Shown here: positions 46,554-56,866 of the stretch, one piece after another | Layout: each line of letters begins with the position of its first letter | Position numbering within the stretch: position 1 is the stretch's first letter | Assembly: GCF_004791025.1 (NCBI RefSeq) | Contig: NZ_SRUO01000003.1 | Span: forward strand, 310,001-374,000 | Direction of reading: 5' to 3' | Origin: Mesorhizobium sp. M4B.F.Ca.ET.203.01.1.1 | Lineage (GTDB): Bacteria > Pseudomonadota > Alphaproteobacteria > Rhizobiales > Rhizobiaceae | DNA: 64,000 bases | The notes under the pieces: model-generated | Told to the model about the DNA's origin: nothing | The model's input: the letters and a program-made list of their open reading frames with translations, nothing else | The model's database searches: none | Made by a program: the position numbers and the translations under genes

Positions 46554-47036
46554 ATGCCAAGAACCATCATTGCCGCTGCTCTGATCGCTACCGCCTGCGC
46601 GGGACAGGCCGATGCGCAGAGCGGCGGCGTCGAGCTTGGCGTGCTCGATTGCGCCATCGGCGGCGGCACCGGCTTTGTCTTCGGCTCGAGCAAGGACCTG
46701 AGCTGCACCTTCACGCCCGCCGACAAGACTTTCGCGCCGGAGGCCTATTTCGGCGCCGTCAACAAATACGGGCTGGACATCGGCACCACCAAACAGAGTG
46801 TCATGCAGTGGCTGGTGCTGACGCCGCTGAAGAACATCTATGCGCCGGGCGCCCTTGCCGGCGACTATGTCGGCGCCAGCGCCGAGTTGACGGCGGCGGT
46901 CGGCGCCGGCGCCAATCTACTCGTCGGCGGCTCCGAACAGGCCTTCACGCTGCAGCCTCTCAGCTTGCAGACGCAGACCGGCATCAACATCGCCATCGGC
47001 GTCAGCCAGTTCCAGCTGCGCAGCACCGCCAACTGA
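46554..47036 (+). CDS. DUF992-family secreted protein (copy 2)
   Basis: A 160-aa paralogue of the preceding gene. A signal peptide of about 22 residues ends ADAQ. The mature part has LGVLDCAIGGGTGFVFGSSK, LSCTF and GANLLVGGSEQAFTLQPLSL. The disulfide-type cysteines are in the same positions as in copy 1, but the sequences have diverged well beyond recent duplication. GGGGGGACC lies before the ATG. Its own 73-base leader may carry a promoter. Periplasmic function unknown. Confidence 0.87.
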   Translation: MPRTIIAAALIATACAGQADAQSGGVELGVLDCAIGGGTGFVFGSSKDLSCTFTPADKTFAPEAYFGAVNKYGLDIGTTKQSVMQWLVLTPLKNIYAPGALAGDYVGASAELTAAVGAGANLLVGGSEQAFTLQPLSLQTQTGINIAIGVSQFQLRSTAN

Positions 47037-47200
47037 CAGCTCATCAAAAGCCGGTCTTCAAGCGTCGCGGCGTTCGCCATACATTCCTGAAAAGGCCTCT
47101 TGAGCTCAACCGCGCTTGAGGTTCTACAAGCTCAGCCGAACTGGATCTGGCGCCCTTTCGCGTTGCGGATGAGGCTGCGAATGGCAAGCAGGAGATCGAC

Positions 47201-48649
47201 GTGACGGCGGCAAGCGGCAACAAGGCGGGCGGCAAGGTGGACTGGCGGGCATTGTGGGCGAGCGGCGACCTGGCGCGCTTTTGCTTCATCAGCCTCGGCA
47301 TTCTGTTGCACGCCACCAACGAGACGATGGTGGCGACGGTGATGCCGGCGATGGTCGGCGAGCTGGCCGGCGTGCAATTGGTCGGCTGGTCGCTGGCGAT
47401 CTACGAGCTTGGCGCCATCGTCGCCGGTGCTGCCGCCGGAAGGCTGGTGAGTTATGTGGCGCTGCGCACCAACATGATGGTTGCCGCCTTGCTCTATGCG
47501 GCCGGCGCGCTGATCTGCGCCACCGCACCCTCAATGCCGCTCTTCCTTGCCGGACGGCTGGTCGAGGGGCTGGGCGGCGGTGCGCTGGTGTCGCTGGCCT
47601 TCGTCTCGGTCGAGCGGCTGTTCCCGCGCAACATTTGGCCGCAGCTTTTCGGCATCATGTCGGCGATCTGGGGTGTTGCCGCCTTCAGCGGCCCGATGCT
47701 TGGCGCCATCATGGCCGAGCTTCTGTCGTGGCGCTGGGCCTTCGGCATCTTCACCGTCGGCGGCACCGCCATGGCGCTGGCAAGCTTCATCGTGCTCGAC
47801 ACGCCGCAGGCGACCAGGCCGCAGGTGGACAAGGGCACGGCGCCGCCCTTCCCTTATGCAGCGCTCGGCTGCCTTGCCGTCAGCGTCGTGCTGATCGCCA
47901 GCGCCGGCGTCGATGTCGCCCTGCTGCGCTCCTCGCTGCTGCTTGGGCTGGGGTTGATCGGCCTCGTGCTATTCTTCCGCATCGATGCGCTGAAGCCGGA
48001 CTCGCGGCTGTTTCCGTCGCGGCTGTTTTCCTGGCGCTCGCCGGTCGGCAGCGGCATGACCATGGTGGCCGCCTTCTCGGTGGCAACCTGTTCCTTCGCC
48101 ATCTATGGGCCGCTGCTTTTGACCACGCTGCACGGCATCCCGATCCTGACCACCGGCTACATCATCGCTGCCGAATCGATTGCCTGGTCGATCCTTGCGA
48201 TCCTCGTCGCCAATGCGCCGCTGGAGCGCGAGCGACTTATCATCGTGGTGGGCGCGCTGATGATCGCGGCCGGCCTCGCCGGGCTTGCCTATGCAATCCC
48301 GAGCGGCTCGATTCCGTTGATCCTGCTCTGCGCTCTGCTGCAGGGCGGCGGCTTCGGCGTGTCCTGGCCGTTCCTCACCCGCGTCATCGTCGCCTCGGCC
48401 CGTGACGGCGAGCAGACCATCGCCTCCGCCGCGGTGCCGACCATGCAGCGCATCGGCTATGCGGTGGGGGCGGCGCTCGCCGGCATCATCGCCAATGCCA
48501 GCGGCTTTTCCGAAGGCCTGAACCGCGACGCGGCGGCGAACGTCGCCGGCTGGCTGTTCCTCGCTTTCGTGCCGCTCGGCATTCTCGGCTGCCTGGCGGC
48601 CATCAGGATCGCTATGCCAACCGCGCATCCACAGGAAGCGACGGGCTGA
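47201..48649 (+). CDS. MFS transporter, DHA2-like
   Basis: Inner-membrane major facilitator exporter, 482 aa, with 12-14 hydrophobic helices. GWSLAIYELGAIVAGAAAGRL and the downstream GRLVEGLGGG correspond to motif-A and motif-C-like regions of drug:proton antiporters. A GTG start at 47201 is set by AGCAGGAG placed 5-7 bases upstream; the nearby ATG at 47181 is out of frame. It converges on the broken LysR gene. The substrate is unknown. Confidence 0.85.
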   Translation: MTAASGNKAGGKVDWRALWASGDLARFCFISLGILLHATNETMVATVMPAMVGELAGVQLVGWSLAIYELGAIVAGAAAGRLVSYVALRTNMMVAALLYAAGALICATAPSMPLFLAGRLVEGLGGGALVSLAFVSVERLFPRNIWPQLFGIMSAIWGVAAFSGPMLGAIMAELLSWRWAFGIFTVGGTAMALASFIVLDTPQATRPQVDKGTAPPFPYAALGCLAVSVVLIASAGVDVALLRSSLLLGLGLIGLVLFFRIDALKPDSRLFPSRLFSWRSPVGSGMTMVAAFSVATCSFAIYGPLLLTTLHGIPILTTGYIIAAESIAWSILAILVANAPLERERLIIVVGALMIAAGLAGLAYAIPSGSIPLILLCALLQGGGFGVSWPFLTRVIVASARDGEQTIASAAVPTMQRIGYAVGAALAGIIANASGFSEGLNRDAAANVAGWLFLAFVPLGILGCLAAIRIAMPTAHPQEATG

Positions 48650-48679
48650 CCTCGGGAGACAATCGGAGAGCGGAAGTTC

Positions 48680-49506
48680 TCACAGGGACGGCAGAACGGC
48701 TCGGATGTGATCGGCGAAGGCCTCGACCGCGGGTGATCGCTCGGTGTCGGCAAAGGCGACCAGAATGCCAAGCTGGGGCAAGCGAGGAAGCGGCGCGCCC
48801 AGAATATGGAGGTCCGACGGCACCGCATCCTCGGTCATCACGCTGATTGCCAGGCCCGACCGCGCCACGGCGATCAGCCCGGCAAGGCTGTTGCTGGCAT
48901 AGGATATTTTGTAGCGCAGTCCGGCGCGCGCCATGGCCTCGCAAGCCGCCTTATGGTCGACGGCATTCGACGCCGACAACGCCAGCGGCACGATGTCGCC
49001 AAAATCGTAGAGGTCCAGCGCCGGCTTGCTGCCCACCCATACGAGCGCTTCGGTGCGCACATGCGCGTCGCTTGCGTTCGGACTGGAGACAAGCGCCAGG
49101 TCGATCTGGCGCGCGTTGAGAAGCGTCCGCAATTCGACGGTGGGCGCCGAAACCACCTTGATTTCGACATCGGGATACATGGTTCCGAAGCCCTTCAGGA
49201 GCGCGGGAAAGAACGCGCTCAGATAGTCCTCGGGACTGCCGAAAATAATCGAACCGTGCAGGCCTTTGTCGGACAGCGCCGAGTTTTGAGGATGCGCTCG
49301 GCATAGGCCAGGAAGCGCTCGCCGCTGCCGGTGAGCCGCACCCCGCTGCCGCTGCGATGAAACAGGCTCTGGCCGAGGGCTTCCTCGAGCCGCTGCACCT
49401 GCATTGTCACGGCCGACTGCGTGCGTCCGACCTGTACCGCCACCGCACTGAGGGTTCCCGAATGCGCCGCGCGCACGAATGTCGCCAGCAGCTTGAGATC
49501 GAGCAT
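48680..49506 (-). pseudogene. dgdR: Frameshifted LysR-family regulator, dgdR-like
   Basis: The N-terminal HTH (from 49506, MLDLKLLATFVRAAHSGTLS, then RTQSAVTMQVQRLEE) and the effector domain (GLHGSIIFGSPEDY to 48680) are in different frames. The break lies at a run of four T (49284-49287). Adding one base there would join ILK to NSALSDKGLHG, but the linker would still be about five residues short, so a roughly 16-base loss is equally possible. In Burkholderia cepacia dgdR lies divergent from dgdA and represses it. A sequencing error is the main alternative. Confidence 0.8.
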
Positions 49507-49523
49507 ATCAAATCCATTGATAT
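49505..49523. promoter_or_regulatory. LysR-type palindrome in the dgdR-dgdA control region
   Basis: ATATCA-N7-TGATAT forms an interrupted dyad with the T-N11-A pattern of LysR boxes. It lies immediately upstream of the dgdR start (49506) and 80 bases from the dgdA start codon. Part of it would be coding if dgdR began at 49536, which favours the shorter start. Confidence 0.5.
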
Positions 49524-49599
49524 CAGAATCCGACAACTATCAATTTTACTGCATCCGCGCCAGCCGCTAGATTGTTGGCGCAACGCTTGCTGGAGTTGA

Positions 49600-50934
<1,335 letters not shown>

Positions 50935-50970
50935 AATTAGCCGGGCCGGCCGTCTTCGGCGGCGGGGCGT

Positions 50971-52443
50971 TCAGACAACGATGGTCTTCAGCCGCTCGGC
51001 AATGAGTGCGGCGAGCCGTGCCGCCACCTCGTCCTTGCCCATCTCGGGCCATTCCTCGACGCCTGCCTTCGAGACGATCCGCACCTTGTTGCGGTCGCCG
51101 CCCATCACGCCGGACGGGCCGATGCCGCTTTCATGCGAGACGTCGTTGGCGACGATGAAATCGGCGCCCTTCTTCTTCAGCTTGGCCTCGGCGTTGCTGA
51201 TCAGATCCTGCGTCTCGGCGGCAAAGCCGACAACCAGCCCCGGCCGCTGTTTGTGATGACCGACGCCGGCCAGAATGTCCGGGTTCTCGACCATCTGCAG
51301 CGAAGGCGGTCCCTCGCCGGCCATCTTCTTGATCTTCTCGCCGGCGGCGTTCGCCGTGCGCCAGTCGGCGACGGCGGCGACGAACACCGCCGCATCCGCC
51401 GGCAAAAGGCTTTCGACTGCGCCCTTCATCTCGGCTGCGGTCTCGACATGGGTAGTGATGACGCCGGCCGGATCGGCGATGGTGACCGGACCGGAGACCA
51501 GCCGCACATCGGCGCCGAGCTTCGCCAACGCCGCCGCAATGGCGTGACCCTGCTTGCCGGACGAGCGGTTGGCGATGTAGCGCACCGGGTCGATCGGCTC
51601 ATGCGTCGGCCCCGAGGTGACGATGATCCTGCGGCCCGCCAGCGGCTTCGGCCTCTCGTCGAGCAGCGCCTCGATCGCGGCTGCGATCTCCAGCGGTTCG
51701 GCCATGCGGCCCTCGCCCGCCTCGTTGCTCTCGGCCATCTCGCCTTTGGCCGGGCCGACGAAGACAACGCCGTCTTTTTGCAGGGTCGCCCGGTTGCGGC
51801 GGGTCGCCGGATGCGACCACATTTTCGGGTTCATCGCCGGCGCCATCAGCACCTTCTTGTCGGTGGCGAGAAGCACCGTCGAGGCGAGATCATTGGCATG
51901 GCCGTTGGCAAGCTTCGCCATCAGATCGGCGGTGGCCGGCGCCACCACCAGCAGGTCGGCCTCGCGCGACAGGCGGATATGGCCGACATCATGCTCGTCA
52001 TTGCGGTCGAACAGTTCGGTGAAGACATGGTCGGCCGAAAGCGCGCCGGCCGAAAGCGTGGTGACGAACTCCTGCGCCGCCGCCGTCATCACCACCCGCA
52101 CCGCCGCACCGCGCTCGCGCAGGCGGCGGATCAGGTCGAGCGCCTTGTAGGCGGCAATGCCGCCGCCGATGATGAGCAGGATGCGCTTGCCGGAGAGGCT
52201 GCCTCGCAGGGCAGCCTTGCCTGATGCGGCGACAATGGGCGTCGCCTGCTGGCGCGAGCCTGCCAGTTCGTGCAGCGTCTTCTCGATCTGGTCGAGGCGA
52301 CCGGCGGATCCGACTTGACCTTCGACCGAGGCCCGAAGCATCACCCGCGCCTGCTCCTCCATCGAGCGGTCGTTTTCGGCCGCCAGCCGGCGCAGCAGGT
52401 CCTTGATTTCGTCGTCAAGATTGCGAATGGTGATGCTGGCCAT
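50971..52443 (-). CDS. coaBC: CoaBC with N-terminal ribbon-helix-helix domain
   Basis: Bifunctional phosphopantothenoylcysteine decarboxylase / phosphopantothenate-cysteine ligase of coenzyme A synthesis, 490 aa. Residues 1-40 (MASITIRNLDDEIKDLLRRL) are a FitA/Arc-type ribbon-helix-helix DNA-binding domain, followed by a linker. The CoaC flavodoxin-like domain is about 85-262, with the active-site His155 and PAMN at 202-205. The CoaB ligase follows from 270 (RSSGKQG at 293-299). The CoaC clamp loop reads KGEMAESNEAGEGRM and lacks the usual cysteine; in fact the whole protein has none. A TTG at 52491 could add 16 residues including four cysteines. Confidence 0.9.
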   Translation of the reverse strand: MASITIRNLDDEIKDLLRRLAAENDRSMEEQARVMLRASVEGQVGSAGRLDQIEKTLHELAGSRQQATPIVAASGKAALRGSLSGKRILLIIGGGIAAYKALDLIRRLRERGAAVRVVMTAAAQEFVTTLSAGALSADHVFTELFDRNDEHDVGHIRLSREADLLVVAPATADLMAKLANGHANDLASTVLLATDKKVLMAPAMNPKMWSHPATRRNRATLQKDGVVFVGPAKGEMAESNEAGEGRMAEPLEIAAAIEALLDERPKPLAGRRIIVTSGPTHEPIDPVRYIANRSSGKQGHAIAAALAKLGADVRLVSGPVTIADPAGVITTHVETAAEMKGAVESLLPADAAVFVAAVADWRTANAAGEKIKKMAGEGPPSLQMVENPDILAGVGHHKQRPGLVVGFAAETQDLISNAEAKLKKKGADFIVANDVSHESGIGPSGVMGGDRNKVRIVSKAGVEEWPEMGKDEVAARLAALIAERLKTIVV

Positions 52444-52446
52444 GTG

Positions 52447-52493
52447 ATTGCACTCTGCTTGGCATCTCTGGTTGCAATGATAGCAATGCAATC
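52447..52493 (-). promoter_or_regulatory. GCAAT repeats just upstream of coaBC
   Basis: GCAAT occurs at 52474-52478, 52483-52487 and 52488-52492, and in the opposite orientation at 52447-52451. TTGCA-N10-TGCAA forms a dyad at 52472-52491. The set lies within 50 bases of the coaBC start codon and could be the target of its own ribbon-helix-helix domain (inference). Confidence 0.4.
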
Positions 52494-52513
52494 AAGAGAG
52501 GGCAACCAGACCG

Positions 52514-54088
52514 CTAGGCGAGCTTCCACACGATGTAGAGCAGCGTCAGCGCGATCACCCACAGGGCCACGCGGCCTGAGCGGGTATGGCGTGCCTCGGC
52601 CTTGCCGATGGCGCGTGCCGTCGCCTCGTCGAAGCGCAGCCCGTGCTCGGCCATCAGGTCGATCTCGCGCGACAGCCGCTCGGTGCGGGCGGCGATGTCG
52701 GGCGCCTGGCGGGCCAGCGCCAGCAGCGCCCTGGTGCCGTCGCGCGCATCGACAAGAAGGCCGCGCGGGCCGAGATTGCCGGCGATCCAGTCGCCCACCA
52801 CCGGCTCGGATGTCTTCCACATGTTGAAGGCCGGATCGAGCGTGCGGGCGACGCCCTCGACCACCACCATGGTCTTCTGCAGCAGGATCAGCTCGGGCCG
52901 GGTCGCCATGTCGAACAGTTCGGTGACCTCGAACAGCAGCGTCAACAGCTTGGCCATCGAGATGGTTTCCGCCGGCTGGCCGTGGATCGGCTCGCCGATG
53001 GCGCGGATCGCTTGCGCGAAGGCCGAGACATTGTGCTGGCGCGGCACATAACCGGCCTCGAAATGCACCTCGGCGACGCGCTGGTAGTCGCGCACGATGA
53101 AGCCGTAGAGTATCTCGGCGAGGAAGCGGCGCTCCTTCTTGCCGAGCCGGCCGGCAATGCCGAGATCGACGGCGACGATGGTACCGTTGGCCTCGACGAA
53201 CAGATTGCCCGGATGCATGTCGGCATGGAAGAAGCCGTCGCGCAGCGTATGGCGCAGGAACGACTGGATGAGGTTGGTGGCGATCGCCTTGAGATCGTGA
53301 CCTGCCTCCACGAGGCCGGCAATGTCGTTCATCTTGACGCCGTCGACCCACTCCATGGTCAAGACGTCGCGGCCGGTCCGCTCCCAGTCGACCGAGGGCA
53401 CGCGGAAGCCCGGATCGTCCTTGGTGTTCTCGCCGAGCTCGGACAGCGCCGCCGCCTCGAGCCTGAGATCCATCTCGATCTTGGTGGTCTGCGCCAGCGT
53501 CTCGGTTACCTCGACCGGCCGCAGGCGGCGCGACGAGGGGATGTATTTTTCCTGCAGGCGGGCGGCGAGGAAATAGCTTTCGAGATCGTGGAAGAAGCGC
53601 CGCCGCACGCCAGGCCGGATGACCTTCACCGCCACCCGGGTAGCAACCCCTTCCTTCACCGTCTCGGCGTTGTGCACCTGGGCGATCGAGGCGGCGGCGA
53701 CGGCGCCGTCGAAGCTGGCGTAGAGATCGCCGATCTTGCGCCCGAGCGAGGACTCGATGGCGGCGATCGCCTCGGCCTGCGGGAACGTATGCATCTTGTC
53801 CTGGAGAAGCGCGAGGTCGAGCGCCATGTCGTTGCCGACGACGTCGGGCCGTGTCGCCAGGAACTGGCCGAGCTTGACGTAGGATGGCCCCAGCCGCACC
53901 ACCGCCTTGGCCAGCCGGTCGCCGCGCTTGTAGGCAAGCGCGCTGCGGCGGGTGAACAGCCGCGCCATGCGCCAGCCGAATTTCGGCAGGCCGGAAAGCT
54001 CCTCGCCCGGCAGCGCCGAGACGACGCCCTCGCGGACCAGCACCCAGCCGGCCCTTGCGAGCCGAAAGGCGGCGCCGACGCTGCTCAT
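52514..54088 (-). CDS. ubiB: UbiB, atypical kinase/ATPase of ubiquinone biosynthesis
   Basis: A 524-aa ADCK/UbiB-family protein needed for ubiquinone synthesis. The KxGQ motif is seen as VKLGQFLATRPDVVG (about 71-85), the alanine-rich nucleotide loop as AAASIAQVH, and the catalytic segment as HADMHPGNLFV. The C-terminus is a membrane helix (ALWVIALTLLYIVWKLA). It lies 42 bases after ubiE and 70 before coaBC. UbiB proteins act as ATPases that help lipid intermediates leave the membrane. Confidence 0.93.
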   Translation of the reverse strand: MSSVGAAFRLARAGWVLVREGVVSALPGEELSGLPKFGWRMARLFTRRSALAYKRGDRLAKAVVRLGPSYVKLGQFLATRPDVVGNDMALDLALLQDKMHTFPQAEAIAAIESSLGRKIGDLYASFDGAVAAASIAQVHNAETVKEGVATRVAVKVIRPGVRRRFFHDLESYFLAARLQEKYIPSSRRLRPVEVTETLAQTTKIEMDLRLEAAALSELGENTKDDPGFRVPSVDWERTGRDVLTMEWVDGVKMNDIAGLVEAGHDLKAIATNLIQSFLRHTLRDGFFHADMHPGNLFVEANGTIVAVDLGIAGRLGKKERRFLAEILYGFIVRDYQRVAEVHFEAGYVPRQHNVSAFAQAIRAIGEPIHGQPAETISMAKLLTLLFEVTELFDMATRPELILLQKTMVVVEGVARTLDPAFNMWKTSEPVVGDWIAGNLGPRGLLVDARDGTRALLALARQAPDIAARTERLSREIDLMAEHGLRFDEATARAIGKAEARHTRSGRVALWVIALTLLYIVWKLA

Positions 54089-54130
54089 CGGACGCTGCTC
54101 ATCGTCTGGCCTGCCTCAAGGTTTCCTGCC

Positions 54131-54907
54131 TCAAAGCTTCCAGCCCGAATGCAGTGCGGCGATGCCGCCGGAATAGTTGCGGAAGGAGACGCGGTCGAAG
54201 CCCGCCCGGGTGATCATGGAAGCGAAATTCGCCTGGTTCGGAAATTTGCGGATCGATTCGACCAGGTAGGAATAGGGTTCGCCGTCGCCGGTGACCGCCT
54301 GGCCGATCTTCGGGATGGCGTTGAACGACCAGGCTTCGTAGGCCTTGTCGAGCAACGGCATCTCGACCTCGGAAAATTCGAGACACAGCAAACGCCCGCC
54401 TCGTTTCAGCACGCGGAAGGCCTCGGAGAGCGCCACGTCGATACGCGGCACGTTGCGGATGCCGAAGGCGATCGTATAGGCGTCGAAAACATTGTCGGCG
54501 AAGGGCAGTTCCTCGGCATTGGCCTCGACGAAATCGGCGTTTTCGCTGAGGCCTTTCGTCTCGGCGCGGTCGCGGCCGACGTCGAGCATCGAGCCGTTGA
54601 TGTCGAGCACCGTGGCGTGCGCGTGGCGATCGCTCGCCTCGATGATGCGGAAGGCGATGTCGCCGGTGCCGCCGGCGACATCGAGCACTTTCCAGCCCGG
54701 CCGTTTCGGCGGGTTGAGCCATGTCACCATGGCGTCCTTCCACAACCGGTGCAGCCCGCCCGACATCAGGTCGTTCATCAGGTCATAGCGATTGGCGACC
54801 TTGTGGAAAACGTCGTTGACCAGGGACTGCTTGTCACCGGCCCCTACCCGCTTGAAACCATAGGAGGTTTCCATGCCGCCCGCGGCCGTGGTTCTCTCAC
54901 CTGACAT
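54131..54907 (-). CDS. ubiE: Demethylmenaquinone / 2-methoxy-6-polyprenyl-1,4-benzoquinol methyltransferase
   Basis: S-adenosylmethionine-dependent C-methyltransferase, 258 aa. The family N-terminus YGFKRV and [19 protein letters not shown] is followed by the SAM-binding motif [15 protein letters not shown] near 80. [20 protein letters not shown] and [10 protein letters not shown] complete the signature. The first dozen residues ([12 protein letters not shown]) are variable, and an internal start at residue 12 is possible. It is the first gene of the ubiE-ubiB-coaBC unit and divergent from the deaminase gene. Confidence 0.93.
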   Translation of the reverse strand: MSGERTTAAGGMETSYGFKRVGAGDKQSLVNDVFHKVANRYDLMNDLMSGGLHRLWKDAMVTWLNPPKRPGWKVLDVAGGTGDIAFRIIEASDRHAHATVLDINGSMLDVGRDRAETKGLSENADFVEANAEELPFADNVFDAYTIAFGIRNVPRIDVALSEAFRVLKRGGRLLCLEFSEVEMPLLDKAYEAWSFNAIPKIGQAVTGDGEPYSYLVESIRKFPNQANFASMITRAGFDRVSFRNYSGGIAALHSGWKL

Positions 54908-55042
54908 TATTTTGATCCGTCATAAAACCGGCGGGACCATAGCCGATCACTGGTGCGGGCGCTATTGTTTAAGGCGCGGTGTTCGGCCGCGCTTCCAGGT
55001 GGTGGGCTTATTGACCTGGACCGAACTTGACGGGATGACTGT

Positions 55043-56017
55043 ATGCCTCTGAAAGCGGAACTGCACTGCCACATCGAAGGGGCAGCAGCGCCCGAGCTCG
55101 TCATCAGCCAGGCGCGCAAATACGGCAAGGACACGTCGCCCTACATCAAGGACGGCGCCTTCGTCTGGCATGATTTCACCTCCTTCCTCGCGGCTTACGA
55201 TTTCGCCTCCGACCTGTTCCGCACCGAGGAGGACTATGCGCGGCTGGCAGACCACTATCTCACCAGCCTCGCCCGCGACGGCGCCATCTATTCCGAGGTC
55301 TTCACCTCGCCGGATCACGCAAAAAAGGCCGGCCTGTCGCCCAAGGCCTATACCGACGCGCTCGGCGAAGGCATGGCGCGCGCCAAGGCCAAGACCGGGA
55401 TCGAGGGCCGCATGATCGTCACCGGCGCGCGCCATGTCGGCGTCGAGTCGATCGAGCAGGCGGCGCGCTTCGCCGCCCGCTGCGGCCACCCGCTGGTGAC
55501 CGGCTTCGGCGTCGCCGGCGACGAGCGCATCGGCGATTTCGAGGACTATGTCCGCGCCTTCGAGATCGCCCGCGAGGCCGGCCTCGGCATCACCATCCAT
55601 GCAGGCGAACTGATGGGCTGGGAGAGTGTCAAGGCCGCGCTCGACCACATCCGGCCGTCCCGCATCGGCCATGGCGTGCGCGCCATCGAGAATCCCGACC
55701 TCGTCCGGCGCATCGCCGACGAAGGCGTGGTGCTCGAATGCTGCCCGGGCTCCAACATCGCGCTCAAGGTGTTCGACAGTTTCGCCGACCATCCGTTCCC
55801 GGCGCTGCTGGCGGCGGGTTGCAAGGTGACGCTCAACTCCGACGATCCGCCCTATTTCTGGACCTCGCTGCAGCGCGAATACGACATCGCCACCGAGCAT
55901 TTCGGGATCAAGGACAAGGCGCTTGTCGCCATCACCAGGACGGCGATCGAGGCCGCCTTCGTCGACCGCAAGACGAAAGCAGCGCTTCTCGCCCGGCTGA
56001 ACGGCGCCGGGCGCTGA
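55043..56017 (+). CDS. add: Adenosine/adenine deaminase-family protein
   Basis: Zinc-dependent purine deaminase, 324 aa. The metal motif is [16 protein letters not shown] (residues 5-20), then [21 protein letters not shown] with the catalytic His, and [10 protein letters not shown] with the catalytic Asp pair. NSDDP-YF is closer to adenine deaminase than to classical adenosine deaminase (NTDDP), so the substrate is uncertain. Salvage neighbours (upp and, 1.4 kb on, deoA/PNP/cdd) support a nucleoside or base role either way. Confidence 0.88.
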   Translation: MPLKAELHCHIEGAAAPELVISQARKYGKDTSPYIKDGAFVWHDFTSFLAAYDFASDLFRTEEDYARLADHYLTSLARDGAIYSEVFTSPDHAKKAGLSPKAYTDALGEGMARAKAKTGIEGRMIVTGARHVGVESIEQAARFAARCGHPLVTGFGVAGDERIGDFEDYVRAFEIAREAGLGITIHAGELMGWESVKAALDHIRPSRIGHGVRAIENPDLVRRIADEGVVLECCPGSNIALKVFDSFADHPFPALLAAGCKVTLNSDDPPYFWTSLQREYDIATEHFGIKDKALVAITRTAIEAAFVDRKTKAALLARLNGAGR

Positions 56018-56059
56018 CTGCTTTACAGGCAAATTTCCGGCAAAAACGGTGATCGGTGA

Positions 56060-56081
56060 CGGCCAAGCGGTTCCTTGGCCG
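56060..56081 (+). promoter_or_regulatory. Hairpin between the deaminase gene and upp
   Basis: CGGCCAAG and CTTGGCCG form a perfect 8-bp stem with the loop CGGTTC, 43 bases after the deaminase stop codon and 51 before the upp start. It lacks a T-run, so it may be an intra-operon stability element or a weak terminator. Confidence 0.4.
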
Positions 56082-56131
56082 CCGCATTGTCGCTAGGGTC
56101 TTTCGGATTGCCGGAATTCCAGGAGAGCACC

Positions 56132-56761
56132 ATGCAGGGCGTCACCGTCGTCGACCACCCGCTTGTCCAGCACAAGCTGACCATCATGCGCAAGAAGGAG
56201 ACGTCGACCGCCGGCTTCCGCAGGCTGCTGCGCGAGATCTCGCTGCTTCTGGGCTACGAGGTCACACGCAATCTCGAGCTGACGACGACCGAGATCGAGA
56301 CGCCCATCGAGACGATGGAGGCGCCGACACTGGAGGGCAAGAAGCTGGTCTTCGCCTCGGTGCTGCGCGCCGGCAACGGCCTGCTCGAAGGCCTGCTAGA
56401 TCTGGTGCCGGCGGCGCGTGTCGCCCATATCGGGCTCTACCGCGACCATGACACGCTGGAGGCGGTCGAATATTTCTTCAAGGCGCCGAGCGACCTCGCC
56501 GACCGGCTGGTGATCGTCGTCGATCCGATGCTCGCCACCGCCAATTCGGCGATCGCGGCGATCGACAAGCTGAAGGGGCGCGGCGCCACCAACATCCGCT
56601 TCCTGTGCCTGCTGGCGGCGCCCGAGGGCATCGAGCGCTTCACCAAGGCGCATCCCGACGTGCCCGTCTTCACCGCCTCGATCGACCGCCAGTTGAACGA
56701 CAAGGGCTATATCATGCCCGGCCTTGGCGACGCCGGCGACCGCATGTACGGCACCAAATAG
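56132..56761 (+). CDS. upp: Uracil phosphoribosyltransferase
   Basis: Converts uracil and PRPP to UMP, 209 aa, the standard length. [20 protein letters not shown] is the family N-terminus. [12 protein letters not shown] is the PRPP-binding loop, in which ANSA replaces the more usual GGSA. The C-terminus [17 protein letters not shown] is diagnostic. AGGAGAG before the ATG at 56132 fixes the start. It is probably co-transcribed with the upstream purine deaminase. Confidence 0.95.
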   Translation: MQGVTVVDHPLVQHKLTIMRKKETSTAGFRRLLREISLLLGYEVTRNLELTTTEIETPIETMEAPTLEGKKLVFASVLRAGNGLLEGLLDLVPAARVAHIGLYRDHDTLEAVEYFFKAPSDLADRLVIVVDPMLATANSAIAAIDKLKGRGATNIRFLCLLAAPEGIERFTKAHPDVPVFTASIDRQLNDKGYIMPGLGDAGDRMYGTK

Positions 56762-56866
56762 GCCCGCTGTTTACCACCCGTTTACGCAAAGCCGCGGTTT
56801 CGGCCGACGTTAAAGTCGAAAACACCATGTCGGGGTTAAGGATCGGCCTTCACACAGGCCGGTCCC

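Noticed and set aside
52586..54904. A 772-codon plus-strand open frame over ubiB and ubiE
   Set aside because: It is antisense to two well-supported ubiquinone genes and has no domain content.
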